Below, piece by piece: positions 22,597 through 34,020 of a stretch of DNA of 64,000 nucleotides (position 1 is its first letter; every line of letters starts with the position of its first letter). The position numbers and the translations under genes are program-made. A model generated the notes under the pieces. It was not told the DNA's origin and searched no databases. It saw only the letters and a list, made by a program, of their open reading frames with translations. The stretch comes from JALHNI01 sp965229305. GTDB taxonomy: Bacteria; Acidobacteriota; Terriglobia; Bryobacterales; Bryobacteraceae. The stretch spans positions 186,001 through 250,000 of the forward strand of contig CBDDIZ010000039.1 in NCBI GenBank assembly GCA_965229305.1, written 5' to 3'.

Positions 22597-24298
22597 CTGG
22601 CGCTCGCGACCCTTCGGTCGGCTGTGCCTGCATTTTCTCCAGGCCCTCACGCAGAGCGGTCACGAGAGTGAGCAACTCGAGTTTGGCGCCTCGGCGCTCC
22701 TGGCGTTGTTGGCCATCCCGGGGGTGTTTGCGTCGTTCTTTCTCTTCTCGCGTTACTCCACGTTGATGGACTACTTTCACCAGCGTCCGCCGCAGGATGT
22801 CTTCCTGGTGTCGATGGCCGACAAATACTCGTTTATTGTGTTCTCGATGACGATCACGGGCCTGGTAGTCGTCTTCAAGTGGGATCGCCTTCTGCCCAGT
22901 AAGCAAGACTACTTCAATCTGGTGTCGCTGCCGCTGCCCGCGGTGCGGGTGTATCTGGCGAGTCTGCTCGCGGCATTACTGGCCGCTGGGATCTTCGCGC
23001 TCGACGTCAATTTAGGCTCCACGTTCTTTTTCCCCCTGGTGGTGATGGCGAGTGTCAAAGGCGCATCCTTCCTGGCATTTCTCGCCTTCGTGCTGACGCA
23101 TGCCCTGGTGGTAACTCTCGCGAGTCTCTTCACGTTCTTTGCTTGCTTCTCGCTGATGACGGCCGCGCTGGCCTTGCTGCCTGCGCGACTGTTCGCGCGC
23201 GTCGCTGTTCCGCTGCGCGTGGCACTGATGGTCGGGTTGCTCGCCATGCTGGTCTCGAATACTGTCGTGCCGGACAGCATTCTTCGCTCGCCGGACTCCT
23301 GGTATCACTGGCTCCCACCGGTCTGGTTTGTGGCTCTCTATCAGCAGTTGCAGTCTTCCGGACCGGTCCAGTTACTGCCGTACGCGGAGTTCGCTTGGTG
23401 GGGTCTGCTGACGTCACTTGTCTCGTCGGCCTTCGTCTCCTGGCTTGCTTACCACCGTTACTTCCGGCGCATTCCCGAGATGAGCGATGGCGTGGCGGCC
23501 TCGCTGGGCGCGCCGGCGTTCGGCTGGAGATTGGCCCGCCTGTTTCTCCGCTCCCCGGTTCAGCAAGGCATCTATGGTTTCTCGCTGCGGGCTCTGCTGC
23601 GGAGTGAGACTCACCTGCTGGTAATGGGTGGCTTGGGGGGGCTGGCCTGGTTGCTGGTGATCGAAGCGGCGGTGGAGGCGTTACATCGCCAGCGGCCCGC
23701 CGATGGCCTGCCTTCGCTCTCCTGGCTTTCCGTCCCGTTGATTCTGGCCTATCTGTGGCCACTCGCTGTGCGTTTCTCCTTCGAGATTCCGGTGCATTGG
23801 AAAGCAAACTGGTTGTTTGCCTACTTACTCGATCCGCGCGATCATCCGGCGCCGGCCGTCGCGCGAAAGCTGTTGTTGACAGCGATCCTGCCTTTGGTTG
23901 TGGTGACTGGTGGCGTCTTCGGCTGGGCTTACGGGCCGGCAACCGGCGCTCTTTACGCGATCTACTTACTCGTCGTCACCATGATGTTCGTCGAGTTACT
24001 CGTCGTCGACTTTCGGAAGGTGCCTTTCACCTGCAGCCTGCCGCCTTTTCGCAACGACACGTTGGTGGTGATTCTCAGCCACTTAGTCGGCTTCGGGATC
24101 TTCACGGCGGGTGGGGCATTGCTGGCGAGCGCAATGTATCGTTCGCCGTGGCGCTTCGCGTTGCTCGCCACCATTCTGCTGCTCTTCTGGGGCAGTGCCC
24201 GTTTCTGGCTCGGCGAAGTGGCGGCGGCGGACTCGTTGCACTTCACAGGCAAGCAGGAGGCCGTTCTCCAAACCCTCGACCTCGCCGACCGCGCCTGA
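22547..24298 (+). CDS. ABC-2-type transporter permease
   Basis: A 583-residue integral membrane protein with about ten or more hydrophobic segments (for example ALLALLAIPGVFASFFLF, VYLASLLAALLAAGIFAL, LMVGLLAMLVSNTVV, LLTAILPLVVVTGGVFGW). It is the membrane partner of the preceding ATPase. The start is uncertain: ATG 22547 is the first available and overlaps the ATPase gene by 50 bp; a start nearer the first membrane segment is possible. The substrate is unknown. Large single-chain permeases paired with one ATPase often export lipids or drugs. Confidence 0.82.
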   Translation: MPMPLPGASWARSKLVDWRSRPFGRLCLHFLQALTQSGHESEQLEFGASALLALLAIPGVFASFFLFSRYSTLMDYFHQRPPQDVFLVSMADKYSFIVFSMTITGLVVVFKWDRLLPSKQDYFNLVSLPLPAVRVYLASLLAALLAAGIFALDVNLGSTFFFPLVVMASVKGASFLAFLAFVLTHALVVTLASLFTFFACFSLMTAALALLPARLFARVAVPLRVALMVGLLAMLVSNTVVPDSILRSPDSWYHWLPPVWFVALYQQLQSSGPVQLLPYAEFAWWGLLTSLVSSAFVSWLAYHRYFRRIPEMSDGVAASLGAPAFGWRLARLFLRSPVQQGIYGFSLRALLRSETHLLVMGGLGGLAWLLVIEAAVEALHRQRPADGLPSLSWLSVPLILAYLWPLAVRFSFEIPVHWKANWLFAYLLDPRDHPAPAVARKLLLTAILPLVVVTGGVFGWAYGPATGALYAIYLLVVTMMFVELLVVDFRKVPFTCSLPPFRNDTLVVILSHLVGFGIFTAGGALLASAMYRSPWRFALLATILLLFWGSARFWLGEVAAADSLHFTGKQEAVLQTLDLADRA

Positions 24299-24316
24299 AC
24301 CGCGCTACAACTAGGA

Positions 24317-25270
24317 ATGCGGAACCTCTCGCGCCGTTCCTTGCTCGCCGCCTTGCCTGCCTCTTCATCACTGGCTTTCGAATACTGGGACGTCTTCACC
24401 ACCCAACGCTTTGCGGGAAATCCCTTGGCCGTGTTCCCCAACGCGGGCTCGCTGACGAAGGAGCAGATGCAGGCGATCGCGCGGGAAACCAACCTCTCGG
24501 AGACCACCTTCGTGTTCCGGCGGCCGGCGGTGGAGGAGAAGAGCCGGGGCGCGCGCACCCGCATCTTTCAGACGTCCGGTGAATTGGACTTCGCCGGCCA
24601 TCCCACGCTCGGCACAGCGATGAGCTTATGGCGCCGCGGCATGACCCGGGTCGTGCTCGAGTTGAACGTCGGCCCCGTGCCGGTGGACTTTCGCGTAGAC
24701 CCGGAGGGCATCTATGGCGAGATGCTGCAGCCGGAGCCCAGGTTTGCGGAAGAGCACGATCCAGCTGCGATTGCCAAGCTCGTCGGCTTGGCGGTTGATG
24801 ACCTCGACCTGCGGCATCCGATTCAGAACGTCTCCACGGGTCGACCGAACCTGATCGTGCTGCTGAAAAGCCTGCGGGCGCTGCGTGCGGCGCGCGTCGA
24901 TTGGGATCAGGCGCGCGAGTACTTTGCCGCCGGCGATAAGGCGCGTGGCTTCTACTTCCTGACGGCGGAAACCGAACGCGGCGGGAAGTTCCAGGCGCGC
25001 AAACTGACGCCGACCACGGAGGATCCGGTAACGGGCTCCGCCGCGGGTTCGGCCATCGCCTACCTGGTGAGACGGAAGCTGGTGAGTTCGGGTGAGCGCA
25101 TTGTGATCGATCAAGGGGCGGAGGTTCACCGCCCCGGCAAGCTGTACGTTTCGGCTGAGGCAGCGGGCAGCGGCGCAACGCGGGTGCGGGTGGGCGGCTA
25201 TGCCGTGAAGACCTTGGTTGGCCGGCTCGCCGAGCCTGGCCATCGCGACAGGCTCGATACAATGGAGTGA
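24317..25270 (+). CDS. PhzF-family isomerase-like protein with Tat-like leader
   Basis: A 317-residue protein with the diaminopimelate-epimerase-like double hot-dog fold of the PhzF family. FAGNPLAVFPNAG, the catalytic Glu in RETNLSETTFVF, FQTSGELDFAGHPTLGTA and the C-terminal EDPVTGSAAGSAIAYL are family signatures. The unusual N-terminus MRNLSRRSLLAALPASSSLA looks like a twin-arginine signal, although PhzF proteins are normally cytoplasmic. No phenazine genes are nearby, so a phenazine role is not implied. Its last codons carry the GGAG that probably serves the downstream topoisomerase-helicase gene. Confidence 0.92.
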   Translation: MRNLSRRSLLAALPASSSLAFEYWDVFTTQRFAGNPLAVFPNAGSLTKEQMQAIARETNLSETTFVFRRPAVEEKSRGARTRIFQTSGELDFAGHPTLGTAMSLWRRGMTRVVLELNVGPVPVDFRVDPEGIYGEMLQPEPRFAEEHDPAAIAKLVGLAVDDLDLRHPIQNVSTGRPNLIVLLKSLRALRAARVDWDQAREYFAAGDKARGFYFLTAETERGGKFQARKLTPTTEDPVTGSAAGSAIAYLVRRKLVSSGERIVIDQGAEVHRPGKLYVSAEAAGSGATRVRVGGYAVKTLVGRLAEPGHRDRLDTME

Positions 25271-25276
25271 ACCGCC

Positions 25277-28200
25277 TTGGATACCGCTGTTGCCACCGCC
25301 GTTGTTGCGGAGAAACCGTCTGTCGCCCGTGACATTGCCAAAGTTTTGGGTGCCACGCAGCGGGGCGACGGCTACCTGCATGGCGGCGGCTTCATCGTCA
25401 CCTGGGCCATCGGCCATCTCGTTTCGCTCGCCCAACCCCACGAGATCCGGCCGGAATGGAAGCAGTGGCGGCGTCATTTGCTGCCGATGCTGCCCGAAGA
25501 TTGGCCCCTGGTGGTTTACGACAAGACCAAGGATCAGTTCGAAGTCGTTCGGCAGATTTTGAACTCGCCCAAGGTGGGCCGCATTGTCTGCGCGACGGAC
25601 GCGGGGCGCGAGGGCGAACTGATCTTCCGCTACATCTACGACGCGGCCCAATCCAAGAAGCCCGTGGAGCGTTTGTGGATTTCGTCGCTCACCGCCGAGG
25701 CCATTCGCGAAGGGTTTGCCTCGCTCAAGAGCAGTCATGAGTTTGATGGTCTAGGCAATGCCGCGCGCGGACGCAGCCGGGCGGACTGGCTGGTGGGCAT
25801 GAACCTGTCTCGCGCTTATTCGTTGGCCTTCGACGAGGAGTTGTCAGTTGGGCGCGTGCAGACGCCGACGCTGGCCATGATCGTCGAGCGTGAGCTCACG
25901 ATTCGCAACTTCGTGCCCGAGGAATATCGCGAAGTGGTGGCGACGTTCTCTCCCAAGGGGGCCGCGAAGCCCACGCCCTACCAGGGCACATGGTTCCGGC
26001 CGAAGGATCCGTTTCCGCAAGCGACCCGCTTGCCCGCCGATACCGACGAGGCCAAGCAGATTGTCGCGCGCGCGAAGACGGGCGCGGCGGAGATCGAGTC
26101 GATTGAGCCGGAAGCGAAGCGGATGGCGCCTCCCGGCTTGTATGACCTGGCTGAGTTGCAGCGTCATGCGAATCGCCTGTACGGCTTTAGCGCACAGAAG
26201 ACGCTCGACACGGCGCAGGCGCTTTATGAAACGCACAAGCTGCTGAGCTATCCACGCACCGATAGCCGCCATCTTTCGCAGACGGTGGCGGCGACGTTGC
26301 CGGCCGTGATCAAGGCGATCTCGCCGCAGTATCCGGACTTGGTTGCACCGGGCACGGGCAAGCCGCTGGGGCCGCGCTACGTGGACGACGCGAAGATCAC
26401 CGATCACCATGCGATCATTCCGACGGCTACACCGCCTGGCAAGGCGAAGCTGTCGCAGGATGAGCAGCGCTTGTACGACTTAGTGTGCCGGCGTTTGCTG
26501 GCGGCTTGGCATGACGACTACCTCACCGAAGTCACGACGTTGATCACGAAGATCACCAACGGTGAGATCGTCGATCGGTATCACTCCACCGGCACCATCG
26601 TGCGGCAACTGGGCTGGAAGGTGCTCGACATCGTGGCCGAGAAGGACAAGAAAGAGAAGGAAGAAGACTTGCCTTCCAGCCTGCGGGTGGGGCAGGTGCA
26701 GGACATGCTGAAGGCGGAGGCGCTGCTCAAGAAGACGCGCCCGCCCAAACGCTTCACCGATGCGACGCTGCTCACGGCGATGCAGACTGCTGGGAAGACT
26801 CTGGATGAGAAAGAGCTCTCCGACGCGATGAAGGACAACGGCCTGGGCACGCCGGCGACGCGCGCGGCGATTATCGAAGTGCTCCTCAAGCGCGGTTACA
26901 TTCAGCGCCAGGCGAAGACGCTGGAGGCGACCGACAAAGGCATCCATCTGATTGAGGTGGTACATCCGGAAGTGAAGAGCCCCATGATGACGGGCCAGTG
27001 GGAAGCGTACCTGAAGCGCATTGAGCGGGGACAGGGCGAACTGCAGCCGTTCGTGAAGGGGATCGAAGAGTACGTGCGCGACGTGGTGGGGAAGGTGGGC
27101 GAGCCGGTGAAGCGGGCCGCCGTGGGGGTAGCCGGACGGGCGCCGGAACCGGTGACGCCGGCGGAGCCCATCACCTACAGCGGCGACCTGGGCGACGTGC
27201 TGCACAAGGCGTTTGGCTTCTCCGAGTTTCGCCCCAGCCAGGAAGCGGTGTGCCGCGCCGTGGTGAACGGGCAGGACGTGCTGCTGGTGATGCCCACCGG
27301 AGCGGGCAAGAGTCTCTGCTACCAACTGCCGGGCTTGGCTCTGGGAGGGACGACGCTGGTGATCAGCCCGCTGATTGCGCTGATGGAAGACCAGGTCGCC
27401 AAGCTCAAGGAGCGCGGCTTCGCCGTGGAGCGCATCCATTCGGGGCGCGATCGCGCGGACTCGCGCCAGGCATGCGTCGACTATCTCCAAGGCAAGCTGC
27501 AGTTCCTTTTCATCGCGCCGGAGCGCCTGCGCGTGCCGGGCTTCCCGGAGATGCTGGCCAAGCGCAAGCCGGCTTTGGTGGCCGTCGATGAGGCGCATTG
27601 CATCTCGCAATGGGGCCATGACTTCCGGCCGGACTATCGCACGCTGGGGCAGTATCTGCCATTGCTGCGGCCGGCGCCGGTGATCGCCCTCACGGCGACC
27701 GCGACTCCCGTGGTGCAGAACGACATCGCCGAGCAATTGAACCTCGGGCAGCAGGGGCGCTTCATTCAGGGCTTTCGCCGCGACAACATTGCGATCGAAG
27801 TGGTGGAGGCGAGCCCCAGCGAACGTGCGGATTTGGCGCGCGAGTATCTGCGCGATGCTTCGCGGCGTCCGGCGATCGTCTATGCGCCGACGCGAGCGAA
27901 AACGGACGAGCTGGCCGCGGAGTTGAAGCGGCATTATCCGGCGGCGGCCTATCATGCGGGCCTCAATACGGCGGTGCGGCAGAAGGTGCAGTCGGCATTC
28001 ATCGAAGGCAAACTCGACGTGATTGTGGCGACGATTGCTTTCGGGATGGGCATCGATAAGGCCGATGTGCGCACGGTGATTCATACGGCGCTGCCCTCAA
28101 GCGTGGAAGGCTACTACCAGGAGATTGGGCGCGCGGGCCGCGACGGGAAGCCTTCGCGCGCGGTGCTGATGCACTCCTATGCGGATCGCCATACGCACGA

Positions 28201-29154
28201 CTATTTCCATGAGCGCGACTATCCGGATGTGAAGCTGCTGGACCGCATCTTCAACGCGCTGACCGAGACGGCGCAGCCGAAGGAAGAGCTGCAGAAGCGG
28301 CTGAAGATCGATGCCGAGGCTTTCGACAAGGCGCTGGAAAAGCTCTGGATCCATGGCGGCGCCGTGGTGGACTTTGCCGAGAACGTGACGCGCGGCGGCG
28401 ATGATTGGCGGGCGCCGTATCAGGTGCAGATCGATCAGCGGCTGACGCAGTTGCAGAGCATGCTGCGCTTCACGGACGCGAGCCGCTGCCGGATGAGCTC
28501 GCTGGTGGCGCACTTCGGCGACCATGCCGGCGCGAAAGAGCCTTGCGGCGTATGTGACTTCTGTGCGCCGGAGAACTGCGAGACGCAGGTGTTCCGCGCG
28601 CCAACGCCGACGGAAGAGGCGGCGGCGCAGCAGGTGCTGATGGCGTTGCGGCGGTCCGATGGGCGGTCCACCGGCAAGTTACATGCGGAGTTCGGCGGAT
28701 CGCTCGATCGGGATGCGTTCGAGCAATTGCTGGCAGCCATGGCCCGGGCCGGGTTGATCGAGGTGCGTGAGGCGACGTTCCAGGCCGAAGGCCGCGAGAT
28801 CGCATTTCGCAAGGTGATCCTGACGTCGGAGCCGGATGCCGAATACGAGTTGCTGATCAAGGAGCGGCCGGAGAAGAAGGGCCGGAGCAAGTCGAAGGCG
28901 AAGGCCAAGACGGCGACCAAGACGAAGAAGAAAGCGCCGGAGTCGAGTCCGCAGATCCAGGCCTTGAAGGCGTGGCGGCTGGCGGAAGCGAAGAAGCAGG
29001 GCGTGCCCGCGTTCCGTATCTTTCCGGACAAGGTGCTGGAAGCGATTGTGGACGCCGAGCCGTACGACGAGAACGATCTCGCGACGGTGGCGGGGGTGAG
29101 CCCGCGCATCGCCAGCCGCTACGGCATGGCGATTCTGCAGGCTCTTTCCAGCAA

Positions 29155-29158
<4 letters not shown>
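25277..29158 (+). CDS. Topoisomerase III - RecQ helicase fusion protein
   Basis: One 1293-residue open frame joining two enzymes. Residues 1-610 are a type IA topoisomerase of the TopB class: TOPRIM with E12 (VVAEKPSVA) and DAGREGE (108-114), RSRADWLVGMNLSRAYS, and catalytic Y325 in SYPRTDSR. Residues 632-1110 are a RecQ helicase: Walker A MPTGAGKSL (672-680), DEAH (771-774), LTATATP (805-811), QEIGRAGRDG, and a zinc site C1071, C1090, C1093, C1096. A winged-helix-like stretch, a Lys/Ala-rich linker (1195-1222) and an HRDC domain (1223-1293) follow. TTG 25277 is the only start between the PhzF stop and the TOPRIM motif, and has GGAG upstream. Topo III and RecQ normally act as separate partners that unlink crossovers; here they are covalently linked. 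Stop overlaps DUF1501 by 4 nt. Confidence 0.97.
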
Positions 29159-30591
<1,433 letters not shown>

Positions 30592-30592
30592 G

Positions 30593-33500
30593 TTAGTTCA
30601 GATAGACGAACTCGTTCGAGGCGAGCAGAGACTTGCAATAGCTCTGCCAGGCGTTGACTTTGTTGCCGTTCCATTCCTTCTCCATCCGGGCGATGAAGGT
30701 GAGGGCGGAATCGACTTCCTGGGCGGTGGCCGGACGGCCGAGAGCGCGGAGATAAGCCTGTTGAATGCGGCCGGCGTCATCGACGGAGGACTGGTTCAGC
30801 AGCGTCTCGGCCATCTGTTTGCTGTGCTTGAGCATGACCGAGCTGTTCATCATGAACAGGGCTTGCGGCGCGACGACGGTGGAGTCGCGGTCGCCGTTGG
30901 AGGTGGTGGGGTCCGGCAGGTCGAAGGCCTGGAAGACTTCGTACAGCGAACTGCGGAGAACCGGAATGTAGACGGCGCGGACGGGGCGATCGTAATCGAC
31001 GCTGCTGCCCTTGGAGGTGTTGGCGACGTACTGGCGGTCCTTGTAAGTGAGGATGGTGCCATGGCCATCGAAGGTGAGGCCGCCCGAGGCGGACATGATG
31101 CCGTCGCGGATCTCTTCCGCTTCCAGGCGCTGGCGGTTGGCTCGCCAGAGGAGAACGTTTTCGGGGTCGACTTCGGCGGACTTGGCGTCGAGGTCCGTAG
31201 CGAGCTGGTAGACGCTCGAGAGCATGATCTCGCGGTGCAGCGCTTTCATGGACCAGCCTTGCTTGACGAATTCGACGGCCAGCCAATCGAGCAGCGGCTG
31301 ATTGGTGGGCTTCTCGCCGAGACGGCCGAAGTTATCCACGCTGGGGACAATGCCTTTGCCGAAATGCCAGCGCCAGAGGCGATTGGCCATCACGCGGCTG
31401 GTGAGCGGATGATCCTTGGAGGTCATCCATTGGGCGAGTTGCAGACGGCCGCTGGTGGTGTTGTCGACGGGACTTTGCTGGTCGCCTGAAATTACGCGGA
31501 GGAAGCGGCGGGGAACTTCCGCGCCCAAGGTCCAGTGGCTGCCGCGCGTATGGATCTTGGTGTTAGCGATGGTGCCTTCGGTGATGCCCATGGCCTTCGG
31601 ATAGTCGGGCGTGGCGTCTTCCATCTTCTTGGCTTCGGCTTCCATGTCGGTGAGTTGCGTGCGGACGTTCGCGGCGTAATAGCGGCGAGCGTTGCCCGGC
31701 GCGCGGAAGGGGCCGAACTTCTCGGTGAGGAAGTCGTGGAGGGCTTTGATGCCGGGGTCCGTGGCCGCTTTTCCCTCTTTGAGGGCTTGTTGGAAGAGCG
31801 TCTCGTACTTGGCGGCGAGGGCGTCGGGCGTGGTGATGCCGTCGAAGTGCTTGGCGACGGGTGAGACCCAGGCGCTGCGCGGCGCGTCGGTGCCAAGGAT
31901 CTCCCAGGCATAGAGAACAGAGGCCGTGGCGCCGTTGCTGCGCTTGAGGTAGTCGACGACCTGTTCAAGGAAGCTGGGGTTGACGTCGTACTTGGTAGCG
32001 ATCTGGATGGGCGTAAGCGGGACGTTGGTGAGCGTGTTCTTCGAGATCAGAAGCTGTTCGAAGTAAGGGAAGCGAGAGGCGTGCTCGAGGCGCACGACGT
32101 TGGTGCCCTTCTTGAGGGGAACGATGGCCAGGTAGGTCCAGCCGCCGGCTTCGGGGGAGGCTTCGCGGTTCTGGACGGGGTCCGCCCCGCGCTTCATCCA
32201 AACGCCGTTGATCCAGAGGTCGGCGGTGCCGGCGCCCTTCTCCTGCTCCTTGACGTCGATCTGGTAAAGGCCTTCGGCGGGCGCTTCAATCTTGTATTCG
32301 GCGAAGTGGGGCCCGGTGGTGTCCTTCACGGTGTTGGCCTTCTTCTTCTCGAGCTTTCGCGGAACGTTGCCGTTATCGAACGTGCCGGCGTCGCGAACGA
32401 TGCCGCCGGTCTCCACCGGGGCGACCTGAATCTGTTCGTCGCGTTGAATGTGCGCGGCGGCCTGGAGATAGGCACCGACGCGGTTCATGGCGATGGCGGC
32501 GAGAGCGTCGTTTTCGCGCTTGACGATTTTGTTGATCTCTTTGCGCTTGGCTTCGATGGCGGCTTCGTGGGCGGCGAGGTTGTCACGGTCGGCCTTGGGG
32601 GCGAGCACGTACTCATGCCACTTGGCGACGACCTTGAAGTTCTCCATGGTTTTGGAGCTCTTGAAGATGCCCGCGAGCGAGTAGTAGTCGGCGGTGGGGA
32701 TGGGGTCGAACTTGTGATCGTGGCAGCGCGCGCAGCCGACCGTGAGGCCGTTGAAGGCCCGCATGGTGGTGTCGAGCTGCTCGTCGACGATGTCCATCTC
32801 CATCTTCTTGGGGTCGTCTTCGGCGAGCATCTTGGCGCCGAGGGAGAGGAAGCCGGTGGCGGTCCAGCGTTCGTACATGGTGTCGAGGTCGTTGGACTCG
32901 GGCAGCAGGTCGCCGGCGAGTTGTTCGGTGAGGAACTGGTTGTAGGGCTTGTCCTTGTTGAAGGCGGCGATCACGTAGTCGCGATAGCGGTAGGCGTTCT
33001 TATAGACCAGGTTTTCGTCGAGGCCGTTGGAATCGGCATAACGCGCGACGTCGAGCCAGTGGCGGCCCCAACGTTCGCCGTAGCGGGGCGAGGCGAGGAG
33101 GCGGTCCACGACTTTGGCGAAGGCGTCGGGCGACTGGTCGCTGAGGAAGTTTTGAATTTCCGCGGGCGTGGGCGGGAGGCCGGTGAGGTCGTAGGTGGCG
33201 CGGCGGAGCAGGGTCCGCTTGTCGGCAAACTTGACGGGCTGAAGATTCTTGGCTTCGAGGGCCGAGAGGATGAAGTTGTCAATGGGCGAGCGCACCCAGG
33301 CTTTGTTCTTGACCGTGGGAATCGCCGGGGCGACGGGCGGAACGAAGGCCCAATACTTCTGAGCGGGGGCGGCTTGCGAAACATTGGTGGCGCCCCAGGG
33401 CGCGCCCATCTGAACCCACTGCGTGAGAACGGCGACGTCGGCGTCCTTCATCTTGGGGCCGGGCGGCATCTTCAAGGCGCCGGCGGTGTGACGCACCACT

Positions 33501-33748
33501 TTGAGTAAGAGGCTGTTCGCGGGGTCGCCGGGAACGATCGATGGACCACGGGTGCCGCCTTTGAGGGCCATCGCCCGATCGTCGAGGCGGAGGCCACCCA
33601 TGATGGGTTGCGAAGTCGCGGAGTGACATCCCAAACACTGTTGAACCAGCAAGGGACGGACGTTCTTTTCGAAGAAAGCCGGACCATCTTCCTGCGCCAA
33701 AAGCGGAAGGACGGCGAGCATGGACGGGAGTAAACGCAGGCCGAACAT
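30593..33748 (-). CDS. Cytochrome c - DUF1549 - DUF1553 protein
   Basis: A 1051-residue exported protein. Signal peptide, then a planctomycete-type cytochrome c domain with C38-L-G-C41-H42; a DUF1549 domain (SPIDNFILSALEAKNLQP, DLTGLPPTPAEI, YGERWGRHWLDVARYADSNG, FLSLGAKMLAEDDPK, GCARCHDHKFDPIPTADYY); then DUF1553 (MTSKDHPLTSRVMANRLWRW, KSAEVDPENVLLWRANRQRL, PDPTTSNGDRDSTVVAPQA). Between them, around residues 420-590, is a beta-rich insert (EAPAEGLYQIDV, ADLWINGVWMKRG, GTNVVRLEHAS) resembling a carbohydrate-binding module. Start ATG 33748 is preceded at 7 nt by TAGGAT. Probably a periplasmic or surface redox protein working with DUF1501. Confidence 0.95.
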   Translation of the reverse strand: MFGLRLLPSMLAVLPLLAQEDGPAFFEKNVRPLLVQQCLGCHSATSQPIMGGLRLDDRAMALKGGTRGPSIVPGDPANSLLLKVVRHTAGALKMPPGPKMKDADVAVLTQWVQMGAPWGATNVSQAAPAQKYWAFVPPVAPAIPTVKNKAWVRSPIDNFILSALEAKNLQPVKFADKRTLLRRATYDLTGLPPTPAEIQNFLSDQSPDAFAKVVDRLLASPRYGERWGRHWLDVARYADSNGLDENLVYKNAYRYRDYVIAAFNKDKPYNQFLTEQLAGDLLPESNDLDTMYERWTATGFLSLGAKMLAEDDPKKMEMDIVDEQLDTTMRAFNGLTVGCARCHDHKFDPIPTADYYSLAGIFKSSKTMENFKVVAKWHEYVLAPKADRDNLAAHEAAIEAKRKEINKIVKRENDALAAIAMNRVGAYLQAAAHIQRDEQIQVAPVETGGIVRDAGTFDNGNVPRKLEKKKANTVKDTTGPHFAEYKIEAPAEGLYQIDVKEQEKGAGTADLWINGVWMKRGADPVQNREASPEAGGWTYLAIVPLKKGTNVVRLEHASRFPYFEQLLISKNTLTNVPLTPIQIATKYDVNPSFLEQVVDYLKRSNGATASVLYAWEILGTDAPRSAWVSPVAKHFDGITTPDALAAKYETLFQQALKEGKAATDPGIKALHDFLTEKFGPFRAPGNARRYYAANVRTQLTDMEAEAKKMEDATPDYPKAMGITEGTIANTKIHTRGSHWTLGAEVPRRFLRVISGDQQSPVDNTTSGRLQLAQWMTSKDHPLTSRVMANRLWRWHFGKGIVPSVDNFGRLGEKPTNQPLLDWLAVEFVKQGWSMKALHREIMLSSVYQLATDLDAKSAEVDPENVLLWRANRQRLEAEEIRDGIMSASGGLTFDGHGTILTYKDRQYVANTSKGSSVDYDRPVRAVYIPVLRSSLYEVFQAFDLPDPTTSNGDRDSTVVAPQALFMMNSSVMLKHSKQMAETLLNQSSVDDAGRIQQAYLRALGRPATAQEVDSALTFIARMEKEWNGNKVNAWQSYCKSLLASNEFVYLN

Positions 33749-33755
33749 TACGGAA

Positions 33756-33761
33756 ATCCTA
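33756..33761 (-). promoter_or_regulatory. -10-like TAGGAT, 7 nt before the DUF1553 gene
   Basis: TAGGAT (33761-33756, minus), 7-nt spacer TTCCGTA, then ATG 33748. No Shine-Dalgarno precedes this ATG. Predicts a transcript starting one nucleotide before the codon. Confidence 0.5.
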
Positions 33762-34020
33762 TCAAAGCTTAAGACGTTGATTTTTCAGGTGTTGTTACGG
33801 CGTTCCGGAGCGAAGCCAATTTCAGGTTAAATCCTCTGCTTTGTGCGAGTTGCGAATAAATCAGCCAGCCGTCGTTTTGTTTTAGCCAAAATCTCCCTGA
33901 TTCAGGGTAGCAGCGGCGCGCAAATTTTCGGCCCCCGGCGAGAGAGAACGCCTTGCCGAGTCAATGAGTTACGCGAGGGCAAACGCGCGTCACCGAAGGG
34001 GCGTGGCATCATGAAGAGAC
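33762..34020. other. Intergenic region between divergent DUF1553 and TonB-receptor genes
   Basis: About 260 bp without a convincing gene. The left part is A/T-rich (ACGTTGATTTTTCAGG around 33774-33790) and could hold promoter sequence for either side. Just before the receptor ATG 34021, CATCAT at 34007-34012 ends 8 nt upstream, a weak leaderless-type -10. I see no strong inverted repeat or riboswitch-like fold here. Confidence 0.4.

Noticed and set aside
26480..28084. 534-codon minus-strand frame inside the topoisomerase-helicase gene
   Set aside because: His/Arg/Leu-rich composition typical of an antisense shadow; every catalytic motif is on the plus strand.
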